Numbered from the stretch's first letter, positions 57,001 through 61,620 are shown. The stretch is DNA of 64,000 nt from Dasypus novemcinctus (GCF_030445035.2 NC_080698.1:5587501-5651500); one strand, 5' to 3'. Program-made: numbers and translations. Notes: a model not told the origin generated them from the sequence alone.

Positions 57001-60000
57001 GAGAGCTGGGAGAGGTCAGATTCGTGGTCTGGATGTCCTGGCTGCCAGTCACACTTGCCAGCATCAACTCTCTTAGTTACTCATTATTTCCATCAGTTTA
57101 CTTTTACTCAACTTACAGGCTTGGCAGCTATCAGTGTTGATGCCGCGTGATTTGGTAGCAAAGTCGGTGTTTGGCCTGTCCTTAGAGGTAATTTTTCCTA
57201 GTCTTTTATCAAACCATGCCTCTGCCTTTGTTTGATTTTAGGCCGAAATTGAGAAAGCCCTCATTGTTTCTTTGTTTTTTCCTCCCTCCCCCTCCCCACT
57301 GTTTTTGCTGTCTGTGTCCATTTGCTGTGTGATCTTCTGTATCTTTCTCTTTCTGTCTTCACCTCTCTCCTCTAGGATTCACCAGCGTTCAGTCTTGGGG
57401 ACCTCTTATGTGGAGAGAGATTCCCTATCAATTGTGCCACCTCAGTTCCTGGTCTCTGCTGTGTTTCACCTTGACTCTCCCCTTCGTCTCTCTTTTGTTG
57501 TGTCATCACTTGCTGTGTGACTCATTTGTGTGGGCACTGGCTCACCATGCGGGCACTCAGCTTGCCACACCGGCCCTCAGCTTGCTATGTGGGTACTGGC
57601 TTGCCGTGCAGGCACTTTGCTCACCACGCAGGCACTGGCTCATGCATGGGCCCTTGGCTTGTTATGTGGCCACTTGTGGGTACTTGGTTCAGCATGTGGG
57701 CACTTGGCTTACTGTGCGGGCACCCACGTGGGCACTCTGCTTTCCGCACAGGCACTTAGCTCGCTGTGCAGGCACTTGGCTTGCCACATGGGCACTGGCT
57801 CACTGTGCAGGCACGCTTTCTCTTCTTTTTCACCAGGAGGCCCCAGGGATCGAACTCAGGTCCTCCCATATGGTAGTGGGAGGCCTTATCTCTTGAACCA
57901 TATCCACTTTCCCCCTCGTTTTTTTAACTGCGCTCATAAAGAAGCCTGTTTGTCTCCTTGCTTTTAAAATGTTCCTTTCCCAAGCCTTCTTCCATTCTGT
58001 TATGACTTAATGAAAGAATATTCGAGTGTACAGACTATGATTTTTGGTGCAAAACTGAGCAGGTTTCCTGTATTTATTTAAACGATTTCCCCCTACTATC
58101 TTCTATTTTGTTGATCATTATGGCCTCAATAGTATCTTGCTTTACTGCCTTTAAAGGCACTAATGAAAATGTCTAGACCCCACCAGCTTCTAAAAATCCA
58201 TCATTCTTTAAATTTCATTCAGCGTGCTATTTTCCCAAACTGAAATTCATGAGTGGCCTCTCTTCAATGTATTTTGTCATCTCAGCAAATTCCTGAAAAC
58301 TAATATTTTCTTCCTGGCAGATGATATCAGCTCCTTTTCACTCAATGCCTTTGCTATTTCTTTGCTTCTGAATAATTCACAATGCTAGTATTAATTCCTG
58401 CAAGATTCAACTGTTAATGTTCCTCTACTCCATGTTATGCATGCTGTGCTTCATTTTTCACTTTCTCCTACTGAAAAAGGTGTTGCCTTAAATATGGCCC
58501 TCCGTCCTATGGCGTCTCAACTTCTAAACACAACTTCTAAGTACTCTTTGACTTCCTTTGTCTCCTGCTGGTTACAGGCTCTTGTAACTTAGGGCTTGCC
58601 TTCCCACCTGTTTCTCATTTTTCTCCCTTATGTCTCCAGATTGATTCCTGGCAGGGCACTTAGAAAATGTGTACTGTTAGTTTTGTCATTTCCAAGACTG
58701 GGGTTGTTTCCTTATTATCAGGTCAGCAAGGATACTCTCCTAAAGCTCTGAAAGAGCCATGTTCATTGGCAAATGCCGAGAAGTTAAGAACACAACTCCT
58801 GCAAATTCAGACAGAACTGAATAATTCAAAGCAAGAATATGAAGAATTCAAAGAACTAACGAGGTAAAGTGTAAATACACATGTGCTTACTTATTTATAC
58901 TTTTACTATGCATATACTTAATAGTTTAACACTGACAATCTAGACATTTCACTTTTAATATTAAACTTACGTAGCAGCAACTAACTTATTTGACGTGAAG
59001 TAAAAGGGCTTGCTTCTAATTCTTTAATATATTTTATGAGCTAGATGAGACCAATGTTTTTATTTTTTTTTGCTTTTTATTTTTTTTAAAGATTTATTTA
59101 TTTAATTCCCGCCCCCCACCCTGGTTGTCTGTTCTCTGTGTCTATTTGCTGCGTCTAGTTTCTTTGTCCGCTTCTGTTGTCGTCAGCGGCACGGGAAGTG
59201 TGGGCGGCGTCATTCCTGGGCAGGCTGCACTTTCTTTGGCGCTGGGCGGCTCTCCTTATGGGGCGCGCTCCTTGCGCGTGGGGCTCCCCTATGCATGGGA
59301 CACCCCTGTGTAGCACAGCACTCCTTGCGCGCATCAGCACTGTGCATGGGCCAGCTCCACACAGGTCAAGGAGGCCCGGGGCTTGAACCGCGGACCTCCC
59401 ATGTGGTAGACGGACGCCCTAACCACTGGACCAAGTCCGTTTCCCGAGACCAATGTTTTTAAGTGATACTTTGGTTGAGATGAGTGTCTAGTCAACTTTC
59501 ATTATACATTTTTTTCTGGTTCCTTAATTTAAATCACTATTGTTTTGAACTAAATCAGTTTTAGAAATTATAGGTTTGTTAATATTTTTACAAAGATAAA
59601 ACCAATTTCATATTATAATTAAGATTAATCCTATGATAAAATATACTTGAAGAAATAGAAATGCTTGTTTGAAACATCTCATATGGTATCCATGGACAAT
59701 TTTGACTTTTTAATTGAACTCTAGTATTTACTACTTACATAGCTCAGTCAACAACCTCTTTGAGTCATATTTTACCTAATTGAAAAATCAGTAATTATCT
59801 GAGAGAATATTTCTGATTAAAAGAGATAATAAGCTATAAAGTTATATGAATATAAACCGTATTCTACAAATGTATATTATTTATTACCCAAAATACTCTA
59901 TTTTATGTCTCTTAGGAAAAGGCAGTTAGAATTGGAATCAGAGCTTCAGTCTTTGCAAAAAGCAAACTTTAATCTTGAAAATCTTTTGGAAGCAACCAAA

Positions 60001-60057
60001 GTCTGCAAGCGGCAAGAACTCTCTCAGTTGAATAAAATTCATGCCGAAACAATTAAG
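14096..60057 (+). CDS. KIF15: KIF15 (kinesin-12), exons 1-16, 3' part outside window
   Basis: Sixteen exons join without a frame break to 1971 nt, codons 1-657; the family protein is about 1390 residues, so the C-terminal half lies beyond 64000. KIF15 is a plus-end-directed mitotic motor that crosslinks and slides spindle microtubules, supports bipolarity with KIF11 and binds TPX2 through its tail. The motor domain spans about residues 26-363: RVRPP at 32-36, P-loop GQTGSGKT 109-116, switch I NRESSRSH 230-237, switch II DLAGSE 265-270, and YRDSKLT 315-321. The neck and the first coiled coil follow. The ATG sits in a good context (G at -3 and +4) and gives MAPGCK, the family N-terminus. All introns are GT-AG. 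No inactivating change is seen. Control by the shared CpG-island promoter is inferred. Confidence 0.97.
14641..15329. other. KIF15 intron 1, unassigned
   Basis: Transition from CpG island to AT-rich intron. No repeat or gene recognised. Confidence 0.5.
15330..15648 (+). mobile_element. LINE-1 3' end, sense, split by a SINE
   Basis: Typical 3' UTR wording (GGTATATGGGAATTCT, TTTTTCAGTAAACCTACAAC) and a terminal A run. The monomer SINE at 15407 interrupts it. Confidence 0.7.
15407..15502 (-). mobile_element. Monomeric tRNA-Ala-like SINE
   Basis: On the minus strand it has an A box TGTAGCTCAATGG, an anticodon-arm text CTGCTTTGCATG (TGC in the loop, as in alanine tRNA), a B box AGTTCAATCCCC and a GTACCTCC end, then A-rich tail. 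Perfect 14-bp duplication AATAGCACAATTAT at 15393 and 15503. It is the clearest witness that this SINE superfamily comes from tRNA-Ala. Confidence 0.88.
15760..16278. mobile_element. ERVL-like solo LTR, copy 2
   Basis: Starts TGTATTAGTC, ends CTTCTATA (the final CA changed to TA). Perfect 5-bp duplication CCAGG at 15755 and 16279. Homologous to copies 1 and 3; internally shorter. Confidence 0.85.
16600..17095 (-). mobile_element. Ancient LINE-1 (L1M-type) fragment
   Basis: Antisense 3' region, e.g. TTTATTGAGGTATAACTT and the run through CCATTTGTTTATTTTCCTGC. Diverged. Confidence 0.65.
17215..17300 (+). repeat. MIR SINE fragment
   Basis: Sense MIR text: GAGCTCTGGATCCAGAGTGCC, AAGTTCAAATCCAGC. 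Confidence 0.6.
17304..17640 (+). mobile_element. Dimeric tRNA-derived SINE
   Basis: Two heads (GTGGATGTGGCTCAAG near 17309 and 17501), each ending in GCCTCCTAAA; linker contains repeated GCGAGCTGATG. Confidence 0.8.
17641..18330. other. Intron 1 stretch, unassigned
   Basis: Contains diverged text that may be old LINE (17700-17900). No gene recognised. Confidence 0.4.
18331..18743 (-). mobile_element. DAS-type SINE
   Basis: T tract and TTATTTCTCTCCCC at the left, CpG-rich body, tRNA-like head at the right with the last bases of the head altered. Confidence 0.85.
18975..19285 (+). mobile_element. Dimeric tRNA-derived SINE
   Basis: Two heads (near 18975 and 19149), linker with repeated AGTGAGCTAGATGCC, A-rich tail; short duplication AAGAAGATG on both sides. 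Confidence 0.8.
19295..20052. other. Intron 1 stretch, unassigned
   Basis: No repeat or gene recognised. Confidence 0.45.
20068..20480 (+). mobile_element. Young DAS-type SINE, first of two in one site
   Basis: Plus-strand copy with head (GGAACGGACTTTGGCCC), CpG-rich body and a long A tail. Flanked by AAGAAGTCCTTTTGG at 20053 and 20481. Confidence 0.92.
20496..20928 (+). mobile_element. Composite SINE, second of two in one site
   Basis: tRNA-like head, a linker of about 20-bp GCAGTGAGCCAAGTGCCT units, a second tRNA-like module (GAGGTGGTGCAATTGATAG near 20767) and an A tail. Flanked by AAGTCCTTTTGG at 20484 and 20929. Confidence 0.9.
20950..21470. repeat. Ancient long mammalian repeat, part 1
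   Basis: Starts TTATTGAGTGTTTACTC, GTGCCAGGCACTGTTC; later GTGTGGCATGTTCAAGGAATG and GGACTTTGCATTTTACTCTG. Clearly an old interspersed family also present at 37550-38130; I cannot name it. Confidence 0.6.
21477..21898 (-). mobile_element. DAS-type SINE splitting the ancient repeat
   Basis: T tract left, tRNA-like head right (GGGCCAAATTTGCTTCCC on plus). Confidence 0.88.
21899..22335 (-). mobile_element. Ancient LINE-1 (L1M-type) fragment
   Basis: Antisense 3' UTR style text (TTGCATGAATAGAACAAGG, TTTATCATTCTCTCTC). Diverged. Confidence 0.5.
22409..22471. repeat. GT/GA microsatellite
   Basis: Runs of GTGTGT followed by GAGAGA. Low complexity. Confidence 0.9.
22480..23060. repeat. Ancient long mammalian repeat, part 2
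   Basis: Continues the family at 20950: GATGACTCCAGAGTTTTTGG, TGGGCATGTTAAATGTGAG, ATTAGACATCAAACTGGAG. Ends about 45 bp before exon 2. Confidence 0.6.
23106..23148 (+). CDS. KIF15: KIF15 exon 2
   Basis: 43 nt after a T-rich acceptor TCTAG; encodes [14 protein letters not shown]. Donor GTAAGG. The short exon follows a 9-kb first intron and was placed by protein similarity and phase. Confidence 0.93.
23149..23634. other. KIF15 intron 2
   Basis: 486 bp; no repeat recognised. Confidence 0.6.
23635..23818 (+). CDS. KIF15: KIF15 exon 3
   Basis: Residues 21-82. Starts the motor: [15 protein letters not shown] (beta1 and the RxRP nucleotide-pocket motif), then the segment through FTFDHVAD. Acceptor TTTAG, donor GTAAGG, phase 0 at the end. 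Confidence 0.97.
23968..24050. repeat. TATC / TA / CA microsatellite
   Basis: Tetranucleotide TATC run passing into TATA and CACA runs in intron 3. Confidence 0.9.
24055..25430 (-). mobile_element. Ancient LINE-1 (L1M-type), split by a solo LTR
   Basis: Antisense 3' UTR and ORF2 text on both sides of the LTR (AATAATGCTCTTATGAACA before, GAAATGGTATCTCAGTGTGG after), so one element was broken by the later insertion. Confidence 0.75.
24684..25283. mobile_element. ERVL-like solo LTR, copy 3
   Basis: Starts TGTATTAGCC and ends CTGCTACA; perfect 5-bp duplication ATAGC at 24679 and 25284. About 600 bp. Confidence 0.87.
25431..25925 (-). mobile_element. Xenarthran-type LINE-1 3' end
   Basis: Antisense. 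Its reverse complement reads GGGAACCTCTTATGTTCT and TAATGTAATATTTTGTGTGA before the A tail; shares this with 29355-29690, 41920-42545 and 63035-63150. Confidence 0.75.
26236..26540. repeat. hAT-type DNA transposon remnant
   Basis: CAGTGCTATCTGATAGAAC start, TAGCTGCATGTGGCTA and GAAATGTGGCTAGT inside; text of an old MER-class hAT element. Confidence 0.55.
26598..27310. repeat. hAT-type DNA transposon split by a SINE
   Basis: GAGCTGGCCAATAGAAAAAT start and GTGAGCCACATATATA, continuing after the SINE with ACTTAACCAAATATAGCC and GGGCACATCTCAGTTTG. Confidence 0.6.
26706..27077 (-). mobile_element. Young DAS-type SINE
   Basis: Nearly identical to copies at 2092, 2886, 20068 and 40329. Duplication TAAAATTAA at 26693 and 27078. 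Confidence 0.92.
27727..27803 (+). CDS. KIF15: KIF15 exon 4
   Basis: Residues 83-107 and most of Y108: [20 protein letters not shown] onward to GTIFAY, the helix and strand before the P-loop. Donor GTAAGT. Confidence 0.97.
27848..28358. mobile_element. MLT2-like (ERVL) LTR, old
   Basis: TTTTCTATGACTGCTGTAAC near the start, TTGCCTTTTCCAGC in the middle, ending CTTGCCACA. Begins about 45 bp after exon 4. Borders lack a clear duplication. Confidence 0.7.
28793..28900. repeat. CTAT tetranucleotide microsatellite
   Basis: About 100 bp, becoming pure near 28832-28899, placed where the A tail of the next SINE should be. Confidence 0.95.
28901..29294 (-). mobile_element. DAS-type SINE
   Basis: Body and head present (head at the right); the tail side passes into the CTAT microsatellite. 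Confidence 0.87.
29340..29690 (-). mobile_element. Xenarthran-type LINE-1 3' end
   Basis: Antisense: ATTACATTAAAAAAAATATG at the tail side, then pyrimidine-rich 3' UTR; homologous to 25431-25925. Confidence 0.75.
29720..30046 (-). mobile_element. 5'-truncated DAS-type SINE
   Basis: Head cut after GAACCGCGGACCT; perfect 14-bp duplication ACTTTGGCAGTCTT at 29706 and 30047 shows it inserted truncated. Confidence 0.92.
31121..31211 (-). mobile_element. Monomeric tRNA-Ala-like SINE
   Basis: Minus strand A box TATAGCTCAGTGG and B box GGTTCAATCCCC, then GTACCTCC and an A run. Confidence 0.8.
31240..31874 (-). mobile_element. Ancient LINE-1 (L1M-type) fragment
   Basis: Antisense 3' UTR text (AGGTTTACCGAAAAATCATG, TATACCCCTTCCCTATTATT). 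Confidence 0.6.
31888..32269 (+). mobile_element. DAS-type SINE
   Basis: Head GAAGCGGACTTGGCTCAATGG; A tail; 13-bp duplication AAAGTGAGTGATG at 31875 and 32270. Confidence 0.92.
32616..32835 (+). mobile_element. Dimeric tRNA-derived SINE
   Basis: Heads near 32616 and 32747 joined by an A/C-rich linker; second ends GGTCCCTCAAAAAA. Confidence 0.78.
32864..33124 (-). mobile_element. SINE, diverged DAS type
   Basis: T tract left, head right (CACATCCGCTTCCC on plus), shorter body. Flanks carry ATACACACTTTTT / ATATACACTTTTT. Confidence 0.8.
33125..34043. other. Intron 4 stretch, unassigned
   Basis: AT-rich; no gene or identifiable repeat. Confidence 0.5.
34044..34383 (-). other. Unassigned ORF-bearing segment
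   Basis: Open on the minus strand for over 100 codons (e.g. [19 protein letters not shown]), with several CpG and higher GC than its surroundings. I do not recognise the product. The reading frame runs on into the neighbouring SINE. It could be a retroposed fragment of a gene, an unknown transposon, or chance. Confidence 0.25.
34384..34756 (+). mobile_element. Dimeric tRNA-derived SINE
   Basis: Heads near 34384 and 34589, linker with repeated GAGCTAGACGC units, tail ending in AAATAAATCTTTAAAC. Confidence 0.8.
34978..35062 (-). mobile_element. Monomeric tRNA-derived SINE, first of a row
   Basis: GGAGGTACCTGGGATTGAAC on plus and a head ending in TACATCCGTTCCCC. Confidence 0.8.
35063..35473 (-). 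mobile_element. DAS-type SINE, second of a row
   Basis: Full body and head; left part lacks a clean T tract and abuts the monomer. Confidence 0.88.
35474..35886 (-). mobile_element. DAS-type SINE, third of a row
   Basis: Separate T tract (35479-35489), body and head. Its right edge is followed by TCATTTACTTTTT, the same as the left flank of the first of the row. Confidence 0.88.
36027..36064 (+). CDS. KIF15: KIF15 exon 5, P-loop exon
   Basis: A 38-nt exon that encodes the Walker A sequence [12 protein letters not shown] (residues 109-120). Acceptor TTCCAG, donor GTAAGT. The catalytic lysine and threonine are intact. Confidence 0.97.
36320..37480 (-). mobile_element. Ancient LINE-1 (L1M-type), split by a SINE
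   Basis: Antisense L1 text (GGATATATACCTAGGAGTG; TCACTGTATGTT before and CTCATTGTATGTTTTATTTG after the SINE). Confidence 0.65.
36970..37174 (-). mobile_element. Dimeric tRNA-derived SINE, old
   Basis: Two tRNA-like heads in tandem (ending near 37055 and 37174 on plus) separated by a TTTG-rich linker. Confidence 0.72.
37550..38130. repeat. Ancient long mammalian repeat, second copy
   Basis: ATATGCCAGGCACTTTGG, AAGGCCTCTCAGGAGGTAGC, GGGCCATGTAGGGTGTTAG; same family as 20950-23060. Confidence 0.55.
38313..38723 (-). mobile_element. Composite SINE
   Basis: Second tRNA-like module (38400-38490), a short run of about 20-bp GGGCACTGGCCCACCACAT units, and the head at the right. Duplication AAACCTATAAT at 38302 and 38724. 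Confidence 0.88.
39008..39429 (-). mobile_element. DAS-type SINE
   Basis: Perfect 14-bp duplication CCAGCTTGGCTTTT at 38994 and 39430. Confidence 0.93.
39500..39710 (-). repeat. MIR SINE remnant
   Basis: Antisense core: CCTGTGAGGTAGTTATTATT, CCCCATTTTATGGTTGAGA. Confidence 0.7.
40083..40180 (+). CDS. KIF15: KIF15 exon 6
   Basis: Residues 121-153, including [14 protein letters not shown] and ending in DREKEK. The acceptor follows a long T tract; donor GTAAAA. A young SINE sits 148 bp downstream. Confidence 0.97.
40329..40698 (+). mobile_element. Young DAS-type SINE in intron 6
   Basis: Head, body and A tail; 16-bp duplication AAAAATAGTGCTTAAG at 40313 and 40699. Confidence 0.94.
40715..41373. 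other. Intron 6 remainder, unassigned
   Basis: A GC-richer patch at 40830-41150 with short ORFs on both strands, perhaps an old DNA transposon at its left; no firm call. Confidence 0.4.
41374..41553 (+). CDS. KIF15: KIF15 exon 7
   Basis: Residues 154-213, with [16 protein letters not shown], the conserved kinesin strand-helix, then the [19 protein letters not shown] segment. Sixty whole codons, phase 0 both sides; donor GTACCC is a weak match. Confidence 0.97.
41554..41919. other. Start of intron 7, unassigned
   Basis: Pyrimidine-rich stretch (41740-41880), possibly more of the LINE-1 that follows. No gene seen. Confidence 0.4.
41920..42545 (+). mobile_element. Xenarthran-type LINE-1 3' end, split by a SINE
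   Basis: Sense 3' UTR: TCACACTAATGAAAGAAGTTG, GTGGGGTATATGGGAACCTT, then after the SINE TTTTTTAATGTAACATTTTG and an A tail. Confidence 0.8.
42041..42475 (-). mobile_element. DAS-type SINE with TA microsatellite
   Basis: T tract (42075-42084) preceded by a TA run (42041-42074), body, and head at the right (CACATCCACTTCCC). Confidence 0.85.
42546..42895. other. Intron 7 stretch, unassigned
   Basis: No repeat or gene recognised. Confidence 0.5.
42896..43287 (+). mobile_element. Young DAS-type SINE
   Basis: Head GGGAAACGGACTTTGGCCC, A tail of about 20; body has an extra CAACAGACAACAGA expansion near 43160. No clear target duplication seen. Confidence 0.9.
43355..46179 (-). mobile_element. Half LINE-1: 5' UTR plus ORF1, antisense
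   Basis: On the minus strand: 5' tip near 46179 (AGAAAGATGGTGGTGG), GC-rich 5' UTR to about 44880, ORF1 coiled-coil and C-terminal text to about 44000, then a short piece that ends at the inter-ORF region; ORF2 is absent. A 14-bp sequence TGTCCAGTTGATTT lies at both edges (43341-43354 and 46180-46193). A SINE (43553-43980) interrupts it. The structure resembles HAL1 elements or a 3'-truncated LINE-1. Confidence 0.75.
43553..43980 (-). mobile_element. DAS-type SINE in the half LINE-1
   Basis: Duplication TGAATATTCT at 43543 and 43981; head at the right. Confidence 0.92.
46194..47690 (-). mobile_element. Ancient LINE-1 (L1M-type) fragments
   Basis: Antisense text: TATTGTGGTATAATACCCAT, CATTCATCTGTTGATGGATA, ATGGTATCTCATTTGG. 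The left 300 bp is less certain. Confidence 0.7.
47691..47950. repeat. MER5-like and MIR remnants
   Basis: CAGAATCTGCATTTTAACAAG and CCAGGTGATTC (MER5-like), then antisense MIR (CTCATTTTATAGATATGGTG, AGCCAGGGTTTGAGCTC). Confidence 0.6.
48090..48180 (+). mobile_element. Monomeric tRNA-Ala-like SINE
   Basis: TGTAGCTCAATGG A box, GGTTCAATCCCC B box, GTACCTCC end and an A tail; TTCAGAGAG at both sides (48081 and 48181). Confidence 0.87.
48190..48642. other. End of intron 7, unassigned
   Basis: No repeat or gene recognised up to the exon 8 acceptor. Confidence 0.5.
48643..48852 (+). CDS. KIF15: KIF15 exon 8, switch I and II
   Basis: Residues 214-283. Holds switch I NRESSRSH (230-237) and switch II DLAGSER (265-271), both invariant for ATP hydrolysis and force coupling. 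Seventy whole codons; donor GTAAGA. Confidence 0.98.
48853..49700. other. Intron 8, first half, unassigned
   Basis: Moderate GC, no repeat recognised. Confidence 0.5.
49705..50290 (-). repeat. MIR split by a SINE
   Basis: Antisense MIR text before (CTAAGTACTTTGCATATGTC) and after (TTACAACTAAAGAAAATTG) the SINE. Confidence 0.65.
49843..50180 (-). mobile_element. 5'-truncated DAS-type SINE
   Basis: Body and T tract present, tRNA head missing (stops at GGGCCAGCTCCAAC). Flanks TCGCTATTTT / TTGCTATTTT. Confidence 0.85.
50559..50684 (+). CDS. KIF15: KIF15 exon 9
   Basis: Residues 284-325: [20 protein letters not shown] then [11 protein letters not shown], the helix 4 / loop 12 microtubule-binding surface. 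Forty-two whole codons; donor GTAAAG. Confidence 0.98.
50854..50976 (+). CDS. KIF15: KIF15 exon 10
   Basis: Residues 326-366: [18 protein letters not shown] and [14 protein letters not shown], the end of the motor core. The intron before it is only 169 bp. Confidence 0.98.
50977..51435. other. Start of intron 10, unassigned
   Basis: No repeat recognised. Confidence 0.5.
51436..51655. repeat. hAT-type DNA transposon remnant
   Basis: GGTCAGCAAACTCTTCTTCTG at the left and TTCGCCAACTCCTGCTG at the right; inside, TTCCAATAAAACTTTACTTA. A common mammalian MER-class hAT element. Confidence 0.7.
51936..52225 (-). mobile_element. Dimeric tRNA-derived SINE
   Basis: Two heads on the minus strand; duplication GACTAGGTTCTTTT at 51922 and 52226. 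Confidence 0.9.
52240..52862. other. Intron 10 stretch, unassigned
   Basis: Contains a 114-codon ORF that I do not recognise and do not treat as a gene. Confidence 0.45.
52874..53061 (+). mobile_element. Short tRNA-derived SINE
   Basis: Head GAAGCAGCTGTGGCTCAAG; 11-bp duplication AACAGATAGTG at 52863 and 53062. Confidence 0.88.
53073..53600. other. End of intron 10 with a G-rich tract
   Basis: GC-richer stretch with long G runs on the plus strand at 53224-53247. A TTTTG run (53560-53585) precedes the exon 11 acceptor. Confidence 0.6.
53601..53724 (+). CDS. KIF15: KIF15 exon 11, neck and coiled-coil start
   Basis: Starts at residue 367 with [19 protein letters not shown]; the heptad-like [15 protein letters not shown] marks the start of the coiled coil. 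Donor GTAAGA, phase 1. Confidence 0.96.
53725..54233. other. KIF15 intron 11
   Basis: No repeat recognised. Confidence 0.55.
54234..54310 (+). CDS. KIF15: KIF15 exon 12
   Basis: Residues 408-433: [20 protein letters not shown]. Acceptor TTACAG, donor GTATGA. It has no long ORF of its own but matches the family and phase exactly. Confidence 0.95.
54515..54724 (+). CDS. KIF15: KIF15 exon 13
   Basis: Residues 434-503: coiled-coil segment with [20 protein letters not shown] and [15 protein letters not shown]. Seventy whole codons; donor GTGAGT. Confidence 0.97.
54725..55624. other. KIF15 intron 13
   Basis: Possibly an old LINE piece at 55050-55500; no firm call. Confidence 0.4.
55625..55802 (+). 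CDS. KIF15: KIF15 exon 14
   Basis: Residues 504-562: [20 protein letters not shown] onward, then [20 protein letters not shown]. Donor GTAAGA, phase 1. The last residues (STEKLNK) differ from the human version as I recall it. Confidence 0.96.
55940..56424 (-). mobile_element. Three-module SINE
   Basis: Three GGAGGCACTGGGAA-like segments (near 56026, 56211, 56345) show three tRNA-like units in one element; T tract at the left. Confidence 0.8.
56425..56862 (-). mobile_element. Composite SINE next to the previous
   Basis: Own T tract, a second tRNA-like module (56520-56598), and short GGGCCAGCACTCC units. TTATTCTTTT occurs at 55930 and 56865, outside the pair. Confidence 0.82.
57265..57915 (-). 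mobile_element. Composite SINE with internal minisatellite
   Basis: Left module (57300-57450), an array of about 20-bp units (57535-57815) and the head at the right (CATATCCACTTTCC). About 650 bp, much longer than its relatives. Confidence 0.85.
57535..57815. repeat. Minisatellite inside a SINE
   Basis: Roughly 14 diverged units of the form GGGCACTTGGCTCACTGTGC. The same unit occurs a few times in related SINEs at 20590-20690 and 38570-38630. Confidence 0.85.
57916..58721. other. End of intron 14, unassigned
   Basis: No gene or repeat recognised. Confidence 0.5.
58722..58863 (+). CDS. KIF15: KIF15 exon 15
   Basis: Residues 563-609 and part of 610: [14 protein letters not shown] then [20 protein letters not shown]. 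Acceptor TATCAG, donor GTAAAG. Confidence 0.96.
59062..59445 (-). mobile_element. Young DAS-type SINE in intron 15
   Basis: Perfect 15-bp duplication GAGACCAATGTTTTT at 59047 and 59446. Confidence 0.94.
59461..59915. other. End of intron 15, unassigned
   Basis: AT-rich; nothing recognised. Confidence 0.5.
59916..60057 (+). CDS. KIF15: KIF15 exon 16, last in window
   Basis: Completes residue 610 and runs to K657: [19 protein letters not shown] to [10 protein letters not shown]. Donor GTAGGA at 60058. I looked for the next family segment (starting near IITTPTKAYQ) in the last 3.9 kb and did not see it. Confidence 0.96.
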
Positions 60058-60086
60058 GTAGGAATGTGGAACAATACTTTCATCTT

Positions 60087-60505
60087 TTTTTTTTTTAAGG
60101 TTTATTTTTTTTATTATTTCTCGTCCCCCCCTCCCCCACTGGTCTGCTCTCTGTGTCCATTCACTGTGTACTCTTTTGTGTCCACTTGTATTCTTGTCAT
60201 TGGCACCAGGAATCTGTGTGTCTTTTTGTTGTGTTATCTTGCTGCGTCAGCTCTCCGTGTGTGCGGTGCCACTCCTGGGCAGGCTGCACTTTTTTTGCAC
60301 AGGGCAGCTCTCCTTATGGGGCACACGCCTTGCGCATGGGGCCTCCCCTATGCGGGGGGACACCCTGCATGGCATGGCACTCCTTGTGCCATCAGCACTG
60401 CACGTGGGCCAGGTCACCACACGGGTCAGGAGGCCCTGTGTTTGAACCCTGGACCTCCCATGTGGTAGGCGGACACTCTTATCAGTTGAGCCAAATACAC
60501 TTCCC
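60087..60505 (-). mobile_element. DAS-type SINE close to exon 16 donor
   Basis: Perfect 15-bp duplication CAATACTTTCATCTT at 60072 and 60506. The element begins 30 bp past the exon 16 end. Confidence 0.94.
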
Positions 60506-60679
60506 CAATACTTTCATCTTAAATTGTTCTATCTTGTTTTGTTAACAATGGAGACATTGTATGAATGATTTTCTGTTTCTGGATACAGAGCTATGCCTTT
60601 CAGACAGTTAACCCTAGGTAGGGTGACACTGGTGCTAGGATTCTGATGTTTGTCCCCAGGGACAGGGTGGTTTAGGAAA

Positions 60680-60790
60680 GAATACAGCACTTAGAATCAG
60701 ACGTGGGCTTAAATTCCAGTCTGCCACTAACCATATATAAGATTTCCTATTTCCTACCTTTTGAGCCTTGTATTTCTTGTGTCTGAATTG
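60680..60790 (+). repeat. MIR SINE fragment
   Basis: Sense MIR text: CACTTAGAATCAGACGTGGG, CCAGTCTGCCACTAAC. Confidence 0.6.
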
Positions 60791-61270
60791 GAGATTGCCA
60801 GAGAAATAGAACCAACAGAATACATATGAATATTAAAAGATTTATGATGGGAATTGACTCATGTGACCATGGGGATTGCAAAGTCTCAATTCTGCAGGGC
60901 AGGGACACAAGGTGGAAACTTCAAAAAAGGTGATTCTGAAGTTTGCCACATCCAAGTCTGTAGGGCAGGCTCCAAGCTAGAAACTGATGAAAGTTAGGTT
61001 GTATTCCTGAAGAGAAGCTGACTGGCTGAAAAAGGAGTAGTTATTTTTCTTTCTGACTTTAAATCATCAGTTTTGGCTTTAAGAACTCCAACTCATTGGA
61101 TAAAGACAATTTCCTTTGTTGATTATAGATGCAATTGACCATATATGTAGTCAACTTACTAATGATATAAATCCATCTATGAAATACCCTCACAGTAACA
61201 ATCAGGCTGGTACTTGCTTGGCCAAACAACTGGACACCAAGCTGACACATGAAATTAACCATCACGGGAA
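60790..61270. repeat. Ancient interspersed repeat, class not named
   Basis: AGAGAAATAGAACCAACAGAA at the left and ACATGAAATTAACCATCAC at the right, familiar from old mammalian repeats. Confidence 0.55.
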
Positions 61271-61620
61271 TGAAGATAGTTTAATTGTAGGTTTGTAAGT
61301 ACAGGTAATGAGATAATTCGTAGTGTGTCTGGCACATGCTAGAGCTCAGTAAATTGCAGCACTTGCTATAATTTATCAGGTGCTCACAGTTTGCAGTGGA
61401 AGAATAGAAATCCTAAGGACAAAGACTACTTAATAATCATAGATAGAAGAGGGTCCCTTCCCCACCCTACCCCAAATAACCTTTAGCCCTCAAAAAATAA
61501 AAAATATGCAAGCCTCTGAAAATGAGGAGAGAGAAGGGAAAATACACAAGGAAAGACAAATTTTGAGGAGGTAATGATAATGATGATGAGTTCAAATTCT
61601 CTAGTGGTTAGGAAAACCTT

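Noticed and set aside
57535-57815. Regular short repeats, considered as a CRISPR-like array
   Set aside because: Units are contiguous and diverged with no unique spacers, and the host is a mammal; this is a minisatellite.
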